A DNA stretch of 64,000 nucleotides from Saprospiraceae bacterium (GTDB lineage: Bacteria; Bacteroidota; Bacteroidia; Chitinophagales; Saprospiraceae), in NCBI GenBank assembly GCA_016717655.1, contig JADKFC010000001.1, forward strand, positions 124,001 through 188,000, in the 5' to 3' direction. Shown here piece after piece: positions 21,045 through 30,195 of the stretch. Within the stretch, counting starts at the first letter, position 1, and the number at the start of each line of letters is the position of its first letter. The notes under the pieces are model-generated. The model was not told the DNA's origin, searched no databases, and saw nothing but the letters and a program-made list of their open reading frames with translations. Made by a program: the position numbers and the translations under genes.

Positions 21045-21560
21045 TTAGTTTATGTGAGTGACGGCAAATTCGGATTCGTACATATTGACCTGAATGGATT
21101 TGGCTATTTTTTGCTGTTCTTCCGTTTTGAGTTGGTGCATGTGCAGACCATACTTTTGTTCAGCAAGTTGATCAGCCGCCAGATCCAGGCCGGATCGGAT
21201 GGCCGCATGGATGTTGGCAAAATGCTGGTAGGAGGCTTTAGGGTGATACTGAATACCAATGTGGCAGGGTTGGCTGGTATTTGTAAGGATGAGGTCAGCC
21301 ACCAGCATGGGTATTTTGTTTTCCTCAATCAGATCATGATCGGCCATTACTGTATTTTGTGCATTGAGGTGGAGCATGAGGGTTGACGAAGCTTTGGTTT
21401 TAAGTGAGGGGCCATCGTTTTGAGCTTTGATTGGCATGGCAACCGAACCTAATTGGGTGATGGAGGTAGAAACGAGGAAAAAAATGAGCAATAAAAAGGC
21501 TACATCTGCCATAGAACCGGCATTAATTTCGTGCGACTTGTTTTTAAAACGATTTCTCAT
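21045..21560 (-). CDS. ExbD/TolR-family transport protein (first of pair)
   Basis: A 171-residue protein. The sequence INAGSMADVAFLLLIFFLVST shows the ExbD signature: a conserved Asp at the start of the single membrane helix, after a basic cytoplasmic segment (MRNRFKNKSHE). The rest is a periplasmic domain. It is transcribed divergently from rplM with 256 bp between starts. ExbB is expected upstream in many relatives but ribosomal genes lie there instead, so its ExbB partner must be encoded elsewhere. Confidence 0.9.
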   Translation of the reverse strand: MRNRFKNKSHEINAGSMADVAFLLLIFFLVSTSITQLGSVAMPIKAQNDGPSLKTKASSTLMLHLNAQNTVMADHDLIEENKIPMLVADLILTNTSQPCHIGIQYHPKASYQHFANIHAAIRSGLDLAADQLAEQKYGLHMHQLKTEEQQKIAKSIQVNMYESEFAVTHIN

Positions 21561-21738
21561 AACAAAAATTGGTTTATTTATAAAAAGTAGATGAAAAAAT
21601 GTAGATTTTGGGTGTTAAACCAAAAAAAATGTGGCAATAAAAAAGATAGTCGTGGAGAGGTGTTTTTGAAAAAATGCCAAATTTTCACTGTTTTTCAGTT
21701 AGTTAGCAAAAATAATTTCGAAAAAAAAGGAAGAAATA

Positions 21739-21769
21739 TTTGGATGGGTAAAAAATACGATTACCTTTG
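21739..21769 (+). promoter_or_regulatory. Bacteroidota-type promoter of the rplM operon
   Basis: TTTG at 21739-21742 and TACCTTTG at 21762-21769 are separated by 19 bp, matching the Bacteroidota primary sigma factor pattern TTTG-N19-TAnnTTTG. The start codon is 48 bp after the -7 box. Confidence 0.8.
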
Positions 21770-21816
21770 CAGCCGCTTAAAAAGCCAGATTCATTAACAA
21801 TAATATTTTATCAGCA

Positions 21817-22257
21817 GTGAATACATTAAGTTACAAAACAGTATCGGCCAAAAAAGAGACAGTAGTCAGAAAATGGTACGTGGTAGACGCTGAAGGAGAA
21901 ACAGTGGGCAGACTTTGTACCAAGATTGCAGCCAATCTGATGGGAAAGACCAAGCCATCCTTCACTCCGCACGTTGACACCGGTGACTATATCATCGTTG
22001 TAAATGCCGAGAAGGTGAGATTTACCGGAAACAAGGTAGATCAAAAAGAATATCTGTCTTATTCTCTTTATCCGGGAGGTCAGAAGAGCATTACCGCAAG
22101 GAATATGCTGGCTACACACCCGATTAGGGTAATCGAAAAAGCAGTTCGAGGTATGTTGCCTAAGACCAAATTGGGTGACGCCATGTACAAGAAATTATTC
22201 GTTTACGAAGGCAGCACGCATCCGCACGGAGCTCAAAAGCCTGAAATTTTAAAATAA
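21817..22257 (+). CDS. rplM: 50S ribosomal protein L13
   Basis: A 146-residue protein of the usual L13 length. VRKWYVVDAEGETVGRLCTKIA and the central HVDTGDYIIVVNAEKV, followed by VRGMLPKTKLG near the C-terminus, are family hallmarks. L13 binds 23S rRNA early in 50S assembly. The start used is GTG at 21817, preceded by the promoter at 21739-21769. rpsI follows after 3 bp, in the conserved rplM-rpsI order. Confidence 0.97.
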   Translation: MNTLSYKTVSAKKETVVRKWYVVDAEGETVGRLCTKIAANLMGKTKPSFTPHVDTGDYIIVVNAEKVRFTGNKVDQKEYLSYSLYPGGQKSITARNMLATHPIRVIEKAVRGMLPKTKLGDAMYKKLFVYEGSTHPHGAQKPEILK

Positions 22258-22260
22258 TAA

Positions 22261-22659
22261 GTGAGCATGCAAACAAAGATGATCAATAAAGTAGGTAGAA
22301 GAAAGGCTGCAGTAGCCCGTGTTTACCTTACTGAAGGAAACGGCAACCTTACCGTTAACGGTCGCCAGCTCGAAGAATACTTCCCTGTTGTCAGCATCCG
22401 TATGAAAGTGGAAGAGCCTATGCTCACCCTTGGTATCGGAAAAGAGTTTGACATCAAAGTTGTGGTAAACGGAGGAGGATACAAAGGTCAGGCAGAAGCC
22501 ATCAGAATGGCAATTTCCAGGGCATTTGTAGAAGTAAAAGAGGATTACAAAAAACCTCTGAAAGAGAAAAAGATGCTTACCCGGGATGCCCGCGAGGTTG
22601 AAAGGAAGAAATTCGGTAAACCTAAAGCAAGGAAGAGCTTCCAGTTCTCTAAGCGTTAA
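22261..22659 (+). CDS. rpsI: 30S ribosomal protein S9
   Basis: The sequence has NKVGRRKAAVARVYLTEGNG at the start, VNGGGYKGQAEAIRMAISRA in the middle and the basic tail RKKFGKPKARKSFQFSKR, all typical of S9, whose C-terminal tail reaches the P-site tRNA. The longest frame begins at GTG 22261; the ATG at 22267 or 22279 may be the actual start (MINKVGRRK fits the family best). Co-transcribed with rplM. Confidence 0.97.
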   Translation: MSMQTKMINKVGRRKAAVARVYLTEGNGNLTVNGRQLEEYFPVVSIRMKVEEPMLTLGIGKEFDIKVVVNGGGYKGQAEAIRMAISRAFVEVKEDYKKPLKEKKMLTRDAREVERKKFGKPKARKSFQFSKR

Positions 22660-22696
22660 TCACTATTTTGTCAGAATTATTATAAAGTTAAATATA

Positions 22697-23410
22697 ATGA
22701 GCAAACCTACATATCAAGAATTACTGGATGCCGGAGTTCACTACGGTCACATGAAAAGAAAGTGGAACCCCAAAATGCTTCCGTATATCTTTATGGAGCG
22801 CAAAGGTATCCACATCATCGACCTCAACCGCACTTCTGAGTGCCTAGACAAGTCGGCTTTTGCAGCTAAACAAATTGTAAAATCAGGAAGGAAAATCCTT
22901 TTTGTAGCTACTAAAAAACAGGCTAAAGACATCGTTGCCGAGGCAGCAAGAAGCGTTGGCATGCCCTACGTAACTGAAAGATGGCTGGGTGGTATGATGA
23001 CCAACTTTGCTACCATCAGAAGGTCTGTTAAAAAAATGCAGAACATCGATCGTATGTTGACCGATACAACCCTTACTTCTATCACCAAAAAAGAAAGGCT
23101 TACCTTAACCCGTGAGCGTGCCAAATTGGAGAAAGAATTGGGAGGTATTGCCAACCTCAACAGGATTCCTTCTGCCTTGTTCATCGTTGACATTCACCAT
23201 GAGCACATCGCATTGGCTGAAGCAAAAAGATTGGGCATCAAAACATTTGGTATGGTAGATACCAACTCTGACCCCAATAAAGTTGACTTCCCTATACCTG
23301 CCAATGACGATGCTTCCAAATCAGTGAAAATCATCGTTGGTTATGTGGTTGAAGCCATCCGCGAAGGACTGGAAGAAAGAAGGTTGCAAGGCGCTACCGA
23401 AGAAGCTTAA
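22697..23410 (+). CDS. rpsB: 30S ribosomal protein S2
   Basis: Starts MSKPTYQELLDAGVHYGHMK, a standard S2 N-terminus, at the ATG 22697; an upstream in-frame extension overlaps rpsI and is not real. Other family marks are WNPKMLPYIFMERKGIHIIDL, TERWLGGMMTNF and DTNSDPNKVDFPIPANDDA. The length is 237 residues. It lies 37 bp after rpsI and 30 bp before tsf, as in many Bacteroidota. Confidence 0.97.
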   Translation: MSKPTYQELLDAGVHYGHMKRKWNPKMLPYIFMERKGIHIIDLNRTSECLDKSAFAAKQIVKSGRKILFVATKKQAKDIVAEAARSVGMPYVTERWLGGMMTNFATIRRSVKKMQNIDRMLTDTTLTSITKKERLTLTRERAKLEKELGGIANLNRIPSALFIVDIHHEHIALAEAKRLGIKTFGMVDTNSDPNKVDFPIPANDDASKSVKIIVGYVVEAIREGLEERRLQGATEEA

Positions 23411-23440
23411 TTTTTTTCATCGATAAAATTTCTCAATAAC

Positions 23441-24280
23441 ATGAGTGAAGTAAATATTTCAGCAGCCGATGTTAAAAACCTGAGAGAACAAACGGGTGCT
23501 GGTATGATGGATTGCAAAAAAGCGTTGGCAGAGGCCAATGGCGATTTTGAAAAAGCCATCGAAGTCCTGCGTTTGCAGGGTCAAAAACTGTCTCTGAAAA
23601 GAGCAGATAGAGATGCCAAAGAAGGTGCGGTTATAGCACTTGTCAATGGCGACCAAACCAAAGGTGTAGTGGTAAGGGTTAGTTGCGAAACAGACTTCGT
23701 TGCTAAAAACGAAGATTTTGTCAACTTTGCCCGCAATATCGCTAACATCGCATTGACCAACTTTCCAGCAGATAAAGATGCATTGGTAGCCCTCACTTTT
23801 GATGGCAATTTTACCATCGCAGAAAAACTGACCGAGCAGGTTGGTGTAATTGGCGAAAAAATTGAATTGGCTGAATACGCAAGAATAGAAGCACCAATGG
23901 TAACTTCTTACATTCACATGGGTAACCGTGCAGGCGTAATCGTTGGTCTTAACAAAGCAAATGCAGCTTTCGCCGATGCCGGTAAAGATGTTGCTATGCA
24001 AATTGCTGCCATGAAACCAATTGCCGTTGACGAAAGCGGTGTTTCTAAAGACGTGATCGAAAAAGAAATCGAAATCGGAAAAGAACTGGCTCGTCAGGAA
24101 GGTAAGGCAGAAGAAATGTTAGAAAAAATTGCACTTGGCAAATTGAACAAGTTTTACAAAGAGAATACCCTGTTGCCACAGGCCTTTGTAAAAGACAACA
24201 AAATGTCAGTAGCTGACTACCTTAAAGGGTTCGACAAAGAACTTACGGTAACCGAATTTAAACACGTTAAACTCGGATAA
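23441..24280 (+). CDS. tsf: Elongation factor Ts
   Basis: A 279-residue protein. The N-terminal UBA-like domain has KNLREQTGAGMMDCKKALAEANGD and the core has the TDFVAKNEDF motif that contacts EF-Tu. EF-Ts is the nucleotide exchange factor for EF-Tu. It is the last gene of the operon before a strong terminator at 24286-24318. Confidence 0.97.
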   Translation: MSEVNISAADVKNLREQTGAGMMDCKKALAEANGDFEKAIEVLRLQGQKLSLKRADRDAKEGAVIALVNGDQTKGVVVRVSCETDFVAKNEDFVNFARNIANIALTNFPADKDALVALTFDGNFTIAEKLTEQVGVIGEKIELAEYARIEAPMVTSYIHMGNRAGVIVGLNKANAAFADAGKDVAMQIAAMKPIAVDESGVSKDVIEKEIEIGKELARQEGKAEEMLEKIALGKLNKFYKENTLLPQAFVKDNKMSVADYLKGFDKELTVTEFKHVKLG

Positions 24281-24285
24281 AAATT

Positions 24286-24318
24286 AAAGGCGATCATTTT
24301 TGGTCGCCTTTTTTTTTA
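24286..24318 (+). terminator. Rho-independent terminator after tsf
   Basis: AAAGGCGA (24286-24293) pairs perfectly with TCGCCTTT (24304-24311), and a run of T follows to 24318. Confidence 0.9.
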
Positions 24319-24343
24319 GATTTGCATCAATAAATCCCTCCAA

Positions 24344-25054
24344 ATGTCCCTCAAATACAACCGCATCCTTCTGAAACTCAGCGGAGAAGCCCTCATGGGT
24401 GAACAAAATTTTGGAATTGAAGCCTCTATGCTTCGCCATTATGCCCAACAAATCAAACGGGTTACCGAACTGGGTGTCGAAGTAGCAGTTGTGATAGGAG
24501 GAGGTAATATTTTCAGGGGACTCAGTGCAGCCTCTTCCGGCATTGAAAGGGTACAGGGCGATTATATGGGAATGATGGCTACCGTCATCAATGGCATGGC
24601 CATCCAAAGTGCCCTCGAAGAAGCCGGTGTTTATACCCGCCTCATCTCCGCCCTCGAAATACGCCAGATAGCAGAACCCTACATCCGTCGAAGAGCCATC
24701 AGGCACCTCGAAAAAAAGAGGGTGGTAATCTTTTCTGCAGGAACAGGCAATCCTTATTTTACCACCGACTCCGCTGCCGCACTCAGGGCCAGTGAAATCA
24801 ATGCCGATGTTATCCTCAAAGGCACCAAGGTGGACGGCATCTATACCGCCGACCCTCACAAAGATCCTTCAGCCACCAAATATGATTCCATCTCTTTTGC
24901 TGAGGTAATCTCCAAAAATCTCAATGTCATGGACATGACCGCCTTTACCATGTGTCAGGAAAATCAGATGCCCATCATCGTTTTTGATATCAACAATCCC
25001 GATAATCTGGAACGTCTCGTCAAAGGCGAGAACATAGGGACCGTAGTCCGGTAA
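24344..25054 (+). CDS. pyrH: UMP kinase
   Basis: A 236-residue amino-acid-kinase-fold protein. KYNRILLKLSGEALMG at the N-terminus, VVIGGGNIFRG, the GDYMGMMATVINGMA region and ADVILKGTKVDGIYTADP identify bacterial UMP kinase, which converts UMP to UDP with ATP. It follows the tsf terminator by 26 bp, so it may have its own promoter or depend on read-through. A tsf-pyrH neighbourhood is a common bacterial arrangement. Confidence 0.97.
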   Translation: MSLKYNRILLKLSGEALMGEQNFGIEASMLRHYAQQIKRVTELGVEVAVVIGGGNIFRGLSAASSGIERVQGDYMGMMATVINGMAIQSALEEAGVYTRLISALEIRQIAEPYIRRRAIRHLEKKRVVIFSAGTGNPYFTTDSAAALRASEINADVILKGTKVDGIYTADPHKDPSATKYDSISFAEVISKNLNVMDMTAFTMCQENQMPIIVFDINNPDNLERLVKGENIGTVVR

Positions 25055-25079
25055 CCTGTTCATTTTTCCACATTTGTGG

Positions 25080-25099
25080 GGGCGCAATACAGTGCGCCC
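25080..25099. terminator. Possible hairpin between convergent genes
   Basis: GGGCGC (25080-25085) pairs with GCGCCC (25094-25099). There is no clear T run, so termination is only suggested by its place between pyrH and the convergent ATPase gene. Confidence 0.35.
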
Positions 25100-25124
25100 T
25101 TCCTCCCTGGATTCATAAATCCAT

Positions 25125-26352
25125 TTAATAAAACAGGCCCAGCATCCACATGGGGATGGTGTCTTTGGTTCCCTTTTCTTTGGTGTCAAGGATGAGGTAC
25201 GGATTGGGCATGTTGGCAAGCAGGTGAAAGCTTTTGCCGGGCCCACCGATTTCAATGGTATATTGCTGGTCAATAAGAAGATCGCCGCGGGCTGGAGTAG
25301 ACACCTGGTGGGCTGCTTTAAAGGCATAGACACAATAGGTTTCGCGGTGACTGCCTGTGTTGATGTTTCCGGAGCAAAGAGCGTAATGAAGGTTCGGATT
25401 TTCGATCAACACCTTATCTGGCTTCGCGAGGGCAGCATCCGATTTGAGGCCGGATCTCAAAACATGGATCAGGCTGGCACTGTCCAGGTAATCGAGGTAG
25501 GTAAGCACCGATGTGCGGTTCATTTCCAGGTCGCGGGCTAGTTTTGAAATGTTGGGTGTGAAAGGCGTAATTCCAGCCATTACGGCCAACAGTTTTTTAA
25601 CTTGTCGGGTTGTGGAATAATCAATATTAAAGATCGCAGGCAAATCAATGTCGGTAACCCTACTTACGGTGTTGAGGATTTGTTGGTGATAATTTTTACC
25701 GGTAGTGTGGTAATAAGGGTAGACTCCTGCTACCAGATAGTTTTGGAATTTTTTTCCCAGATTTTGCGACTTATACCATGTGTCATAGATGTCGCCGTGG
25801 TTTTTAATGAGTTCATCAAATGTAAAAACAGGCAGATTCAAGCTGTGTTCAAAAGTAAGGTATTCTCTGAATGACAGTCCTCGCAGATGGTAGACAACAG
25901 CTCTGCGACTGAGGTCTCCCATGCCCTTGCCGAGGTCGAAGGCGGAGGAAGAGGTAGCAAGTAGGGTTATCTGAGGAAAATGGTCGTAGATGTTTTTTAT
26001 TTCTGTCGACCAATCTTCATATCGATGAACCTCGTCTAGGACAAAAAAAGGTGTAGCCCAGTTTGTGCAGGTGGGTGATGGTGTAATACAATTTATGGCG
26101 ACTAAAAAAAATATGATCCAGGCTGAGGTATACCGTTTTTTTTGACTTCTGAATTTTTTTTGCCAATTGAAGCAGCAGTGTAGTTTTGCCTACCCCACGG
26201 GCTCCCTTTAAGATTGTTAATCTGGGAGCTTCAAGCAAGGATGTGAGCAGATACCGGGTGAAATCCAATGAGGTATCTTTTATGATTTGGGCACTGATGT
26301 CAAGTACATCTTCCAGAGCCGGCAGGTCTAAGTCTGTCATTGATTTCCCCAT
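25125..26352 (-). CDS. AAA ATPase with DUF4143 C-terminal part, frame broken at 26043-26049
   Basis: The first frame (26352 to 26017) has a Walker A motif LKGARGVGKTTLLLQLAKK. The second (25922 to 25125) has FREYLTFEHSLNLPVFTF and a winged-helix region (ISKLARDLEMNRTSVLTYLDYL), as in the AAA_14/DUF4143 family. Between them the coding frame continues if one base is removed from the A7 run at 26043-26049: this restores the Walker B FFVLDEVHRYEDW and a LLATSSSAFDL stretch. The whole protein would be about 408 residues. Roles of this widespread family are poorly known and no linked partner is evident. It is convergent with pyrH. Confidence 0.85.
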
Positions 26353-26666
26353 CTTTGATTATTTCCCTGTTAAATGAATATTAAACCAACAAATTTACAA
26401 AAATATCATTAGAATGTTCAATATATAAAAATGATTAATTAAAATATCAAAATGTGAAAACGGTTTATATATAAAGCAAAATACAAAAATGTTAAAAATA
26501 AATAGCAAAAAAATTAAAATAGATATTGAAAAAGAATTAAATATGTATTGAAAATAATATAATATAAATAATATTTGATAAATTTCACAGAATTTTAGAA
26601 TGGGTATATGGCATGTGAAAAACAACACAATAAATTGACTTAACTTTAGCCAATAAAAAATAAAGG
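26353..26666. other. AT-rich intergenic spacer
   Basis: The 314-bp stretch between the divergent ATPase and xerD genes is almost pure A/T from about 26390 to 26640. It encodes no credible protein; a 77-codon minus-strand frame inside it is only a product of the base composition (Phe/Ile-rich). A weak -7-like TAACTTTA occurs at 26641-26648, about 19 bp before xerD. Confidence 0.6.
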
Positions 26667-27577
26667 TTGGTTTGGATTCCCTACATCAAAGGTTTTGAAG
26701 CCTACCTCCTCATGGAGAAGTCGCTGTCGAAAAATTCGATTGAGGCCTACCTGCGCGATGTAGAGAAGCTGGTGGAATATTTTGGTGTCAAAGGCATTGA
26801 CCTCATGCCCGAAAAAGTAAAAGGTCGTCAAATAGAAGAGTTTTTATCTTACCTCTCTGACCTCGGACTGAGCGAGAAGTCGAGTGCGCGCATGCTAAGC
26901 GGCATCAAGGCATTCTACAAGTACCTTATGATGGAAGATGCCATTAGCGATGATCCTACAGACGGCATAGCGGGCCCCAAGTTAAGCAGGTACCTGCCCG
27001 ATGTATTGAGCATCGAAGAAGTAGAAGCCATCATAACTGCCATAGACATGAGTGAGCCTACCGGCCAGCGCAATAGGGCCATGTTGGAAACCCTTTATGC
27101 CTGCGGACTAAGGGTGAGCGAACTGGTCAACCTCCGGCGCTCCCATTACTTCTCTGACCAGGGTTTTTAAGGGTAGTAGGCAAGAAGAACAAAGAGCGTT
27201 TGATACCCATTGGCAACACCGCTATAAAACACATTGAAATTTACCTGGATACGGTCAGGCGACATCTTCCTACCATTGCACCCAAAGACGAAGACATCCT
27301 TTTCCTCAATCGCAGGGGCTCCCGGCTGAGTCGTGTCATGATCTTTCACATCATCAAAGACCTCACCGCCAAAGCTGGCATCCACAAATCGGTTAGCCCC
27401 CACACCTTCCGCCACTCCTCTGCCACCCACCTCGTTGAAATGGGTGCCGACTTACGAGCTGTTCAGGAAATGCTTGGTCACGAATCCATTCTCACAACTG
27501 AAATCTATACCCACGTCAACGCCGAATACCTGAGGCAAACTATTCTTGATTATCATCCGTTGTCCAGAAAAAAATAG
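26667..27577 (+). CDS. xerD: Tyrosine recombinase XerD, frame broken at 27164-27168
   Basis: The first frame carries the N-terminal SAM-like domain (GFEAYLLMEKSLSKNSIEAY) and the first catalytic Arg (ACGLRVSELVNLR), and stops at TAA. The second carries the rest of the catalytic domain: HTFRHSSATHLVEMG, LGHESILTTEIYTHV with the nucleophilic Tyr. Adding one T to the run 27164-27168 joins them as DQGFLRVVGKKNKERLIP, giving 303 residues, the usual XerD length. It resolves chromosome dimers at dif together with XerC. The start appears to be TTG at 26667 because a stop lies two codons upstream. Nothing around it suggests an integrated mobile element. Confidence 0.9.
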
Positions 27578-27593
27578 ATTCGCTGTGAAGGCG

Positions 27594-27828
27594 GAGGTGT
27601 TGGAGGTGTCGGAAGCGTCAGAGGTGTCGGAAGCGTCAGAGGTGTCGGAGGGGTGAGAGGTGTCGGAGTGTCGGAGTGTCGGAGGTGTCAGAGGTGTGAG
27701 AGGTGTCAGAGTGTCGGAGGTGTGAGAGGAGGCAGTGGTGTTGGAGGTGGCAGTGGTGTTGGAGGTGTCGGAAGTGTGAGAGGTGTCGGAGTGTCGGAGG
27801 TGTGAGAGGTGTGAGAGGTGTCGGAGGT
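27594..27828. repeat. 9-bp minisatellite
   Basis: About 26 units of GAGGTGTCG or close variants (GAGGTGTGA, GAAGCGTCA, GTGGTGTTG), with several 8-bp units lacking one G. It begins 17 bp after the xerD stop. No frame through it is a credible gene. Confidence 0.9.
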
Positions 27829-27849
27829 TAGTTCGGAGAATTCGTTGTT

Positions 27850-27963
27850 TGATAATTGATCAATTCGTAATTAACTCAATCGTAATTGATAAATTTGTAA
27901 TAGAAAAAGAGTAATTCGTAAATTTGACATTCGTAATTCGTAATTGAAAAATTCGTAATTGAT
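27850..27963. repeat. AT-rich degenerate repeat based on ATTCGTAATT
   Basis: Several imperfect copies of ATTCGTAATT/GA, some in direct tandem (at about 27930-27960), occupy the space up to the next small gene. It may contain that gene's promoter but no clear -7 box is seen. Confidence 0.65.
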
Positions 27964-28149
27964 ATGAAAAACTGGGTAATCCGCGGGCTCTTCTGGGGTA
28001 TAATCATGTTGTTAGGTACAACATTTTTATTTCCCTGGTTCGACAATGAACCGATAAAGTGGTCAATGATATGGTTTAGGGCACTCATGTATATCACAAT
28101 GGGCTTGGCCTTATTCCTGGGCTTGGATAAACTCAATAAATCAAAGTAA
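27964..28149 (+). CDS. Small two-helix membrane protein, 61 aa
   Basis: Starts ATG at 27964 (MKNWVIRGLFWGIIMLLGTTFLFPWF) and has two hydrophobic helices joined by the charged loop DNEPIKWSM, with a positively charged C-terminus (DKLNKSK). Length and composition fit a genuine small inner-membrane protein. A hairpin right after the stop supports expression. No family recognised. Confidence 0.55.
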   Translation: MKNWVIRGLFWGIIMLLGTTFLFPWFDNEPIKWSMIWFRALMYITMGLALFLGLDKLNKSK

Positions 28150-28153
28150 AAGA

Positions 28154-28171
28154 GCAGGAATTAAATCCTGC
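28154..28171. terminator. Hairpin shared by two convergent genes
   Basis: GCAGGA (28154-28159) pairs with TCCTGC (28166-28171), followed on the plus strand by CCATTTCTTTT. The hairpin covers the last codons and stop of the minus-strand DUF2202 gene. A similar hairpin core ends the rhodanese gene at 50489-50524. Confidence 0.5.
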
Positions 28172-28778
28172 CCATTTCTTTTGGACTATTTACAATTTCA
28201 TCCATTTTTTGCTGGCTGATGTATTGTGCCTTGTAGTCGCCTTCTCTACTGGTAATCTGACTGTAAAAAGCCCGCATGTGATTTCTACTGCCCTTGGCCA
28301 AATTTTTATATACGGAAAGGATGTCTTCATCGGTGATTTTGGCCATCCATTGGTCGAGGTCGTAGAGGTCGAGATCTTCTATGGTAGCGCCAACAATAAG
28401 GGCATCCATCAGGGATTGACTTCCTTTTTCCACGAGCTGCTTGTACAATGTTACAAAATCAGGATTGCTGTATTCACCTCTATTCAAACCGGCAGATGGA
28501 TCGCTCAAACCTCTGACTTCCAAAAGATTTAAAACAGCATCGGTGTGACGTAACTCACTCGCAGAGATGTTGTCGAAGATGGGCATGCCCCACTTTTCAT
28601 AGAGGGTAACATAAACATCGTGGGCCAGTTTTTCTTCTTCGCGCATCAATATCAATGAGTTTTTAATGTCATTGGTTAAGATGGGACCAATCTCGGTTTC
28701 ATCGACTACCTCCTTGGTGCAGGCAAGAAGAGAGGATGTGGTGATCAGCAGCAAGCTTACATAATAAATGATTTTCAT
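28161..28778 (-). CDS. DUF2202 ferritin-like lipoprotein
   Basis: A 205-residue protein with a lipoprotein signal (LLLITTSSLLAC, Cys20 lipid-attachment site). The mature part is helical and has the DUF2202 pattern of possible di-iron ligands: MREEEKLAHDVYVTLYEKW, ASELRHTDAVLNLL, and GSRNHMRAF. Such domains resemble ferritin/erythrin-like four-helix bundles; the function is not established. It is convergent with the small membrane protein (11 bp between stops). Confidence 0.85.
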   Translation of the reverse strand: MKIIYYVSLLLITTSSLLACTKEVVDETEIGPILTNDIKNSLILMREEEKLAHDVYVTLYEKWGMPIFDNISASELRHTDAVLNLLEVRGLSDPSAGLNRGEYSNPDFVTLYKQLVEKGSQSLMDALIVGATIEDLDLYDLDQWMAKITDEDILSVYKNLAKGSRNHMRAFYSQITSREGDYKAQYISQQKMDEIVNSPKEMGRI

Positions 28779-28889
28779 GGTTGTATTTTATTTTACAGCA
28801 AGGTACAACCAGAAAAACTTACTTATTGTGACCTTTGATACACAATGGTTTGAGGTAAATCATGGAAATTTATGAGTACAAAAATAGGG

Positions 28890-30074
28890 TTATACCTTTT
28901 CTGGGTGTTTGTCTTTTTGTGAGTAAAACATTAGTCCTAACATCATCACAAAGGCACTTAATATAATGACTTGAATAATGAGCGATTTATTAATGGTTAA
29001 AGATGTGTCAACGGCGGGAATAGATAAGAACAATAAAATGGTGATAAGGCCTCTGGGGGCAATGTATAAAACAGGAGTAGGGGGAAATCTCATTAGTTTA
29101 AGCACTGTAAATCTGACAAGCAGAATAGCAGCTATAATGGCTATTGCCAAAGGCAGGGTACTTAGGTTGAGTAGTTCCCGGGTGTCGATCAGAAAACCAA
29201 AAAGTATAAAAAACAAGGTTCGTATAAGGAAGGCAGCTTCTCCTGTTAGTTCTTTTAGTTTGTTAACCTCCGAAATCAAGCTATCAGGATTGATAAAAGA
29301 CAAGGGTTTTAAGGTTTTAATCTCATCCACATTCCTTAAAAAGAGCCCAAACAATAGAATAAAGATGAGCGCTGGTAAATGATATTCCTTGGCAATGGCA
29401 TAAATTAATATGATCATCAGCATGATAGGGCCAAATTTGATGTGGTGATTGATTTTTCCCAATAGGAAAGCTAATAGGCCGGTTGCAATAATGGTAATTG
29501 CCATCATGGCCAGTAATTGCCCTGAAAAATTTAAAATGGCGGTGCCATCAATGGTTGTGTTTAGTGCGATAAAATTAAAAAGTATTACACCGATTATATC
29601 TGAAAAACTGCTTTCATAGATAACAAATTCTTTGTTCGACTGCGAAAGATTATGGGCGCTGGGAATTGCAATGGCACTGCTGATAATGGCAAGTGGTATG
29701 GCATTGGTAAAGGCAGTTTTGAAAGTACTGGTATCCATGTATTGTACTACAAAGGCAAGTAAAAAACTTAAAATAAAAAGAGGAGCAGCAGCAGAAATAA
29801 ATGTTTTTTTTACAAAAGTAAACTGATCTCTGTTTAGTTCAAGTTCTAAGGAACCCTCCAGTACGATAAGTATTAGACCTATAGTCCCTAAAACGGGTAA
29901 CACAGGATCCATATCTGGTAAGCTGATGTCAAAAAATATGGCAAGATGTTGAACAGCATAACCGAGTAATAAAAGCAAGACAACTGAGGGTATCTTAGTT
30001 TTAGATGCACTTATGTCAAAAACATAGGCTATCAATAAGAGTACGCATAGAGTGATGATAATCTGTGTTGTCAT
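28890..30074 (-). CDS. Cation:proton antiporter (CPA family)
   Basis: A 394-residue protein with about 11-12 membrane helices. LPVLGTIGLILIVLEGSLELEL, the SSAIAIPSAHNLS region and the SFSDIIGVILFN motif (conserved acidic residue in the transport site) match monovalent cation/proton antiporters of the CPA1/CPA2 type. The protein lacks a C-terminal TrkA-like regulatory domain. Expected to exchange Na+ or K+ for protons at the inner membrane. Single-gene unit; ion choice cannot be inferred. Confidence 0.88.
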   Translation of the reverse strand: MTTQIIITLCVLLLIAYVFDISASKTKIPSVVLLLLLGYAVQHLAIFFDISLPDMDPVLPVLGTIGLILIVLEGSLELELNRDQFTFVKKTFISAAAPLFILSFLLAFVVQYMDTSTFKTAFTNAIPLAIISSAIAIPSAHNLSQSNKEFVIYESSFSDIIGVILFNFIALNTTIDGTAILNFSGQLLAMMAITIIATGLLAFLLGKINHHIKFGPIMLMIILIYAIAKEYHLPALIFILLFGLFLRNVDEIKTLKPLSFINPDSLISEVNKLKELTGEAAFLIRTLFFILFGFLIDTRELLNLSTLPLAIAIIAAILLVRFTVLKLMRFPPTPVLYIAPRGLITILLFLSIPAVDTSLTINKSLIIQVIILSAFVMMLGLMFYSQKDKHPEKV

Positions 30075-30195
30075 ACTTTAGCTAGGATTTATTTCCAAGT
30101 TAAAAGAAAAATAATGAAAAGCAAAATAAACGATCATGTAAGTTTGACTTAACCTTGTCCAACTACCTTATGATATGGGATATTTGAATCGATGT

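Noticed and set aside
21591..21797. A 68-codon plus-strand frame upstream of rplM
   Set aside because: It covers the rplM promoter at 21739-21769 and its product is a Lys/Phe-rich composition artefact.
23459..24001. A 180-codon minus-strand frame opposite tsf
   Set aside because: Shadow of the elongation factor Ts gene.
26395..26628. A 77-codon minus-strand frame
   Set aside because: Low-complexity Phe/Ile/Tyr sequence explained entirely by AT-rich spacer DNA.
26667..27577. Integrase of a mobile element
   Set aside because: Length and motifs fit housekeeping XerD; no flanking direct repeats, tRNA junction or cargo genes.
27594..27828. CRISPR-like array
   Set aside because: Nine-base units in direct tandem with no spacers.
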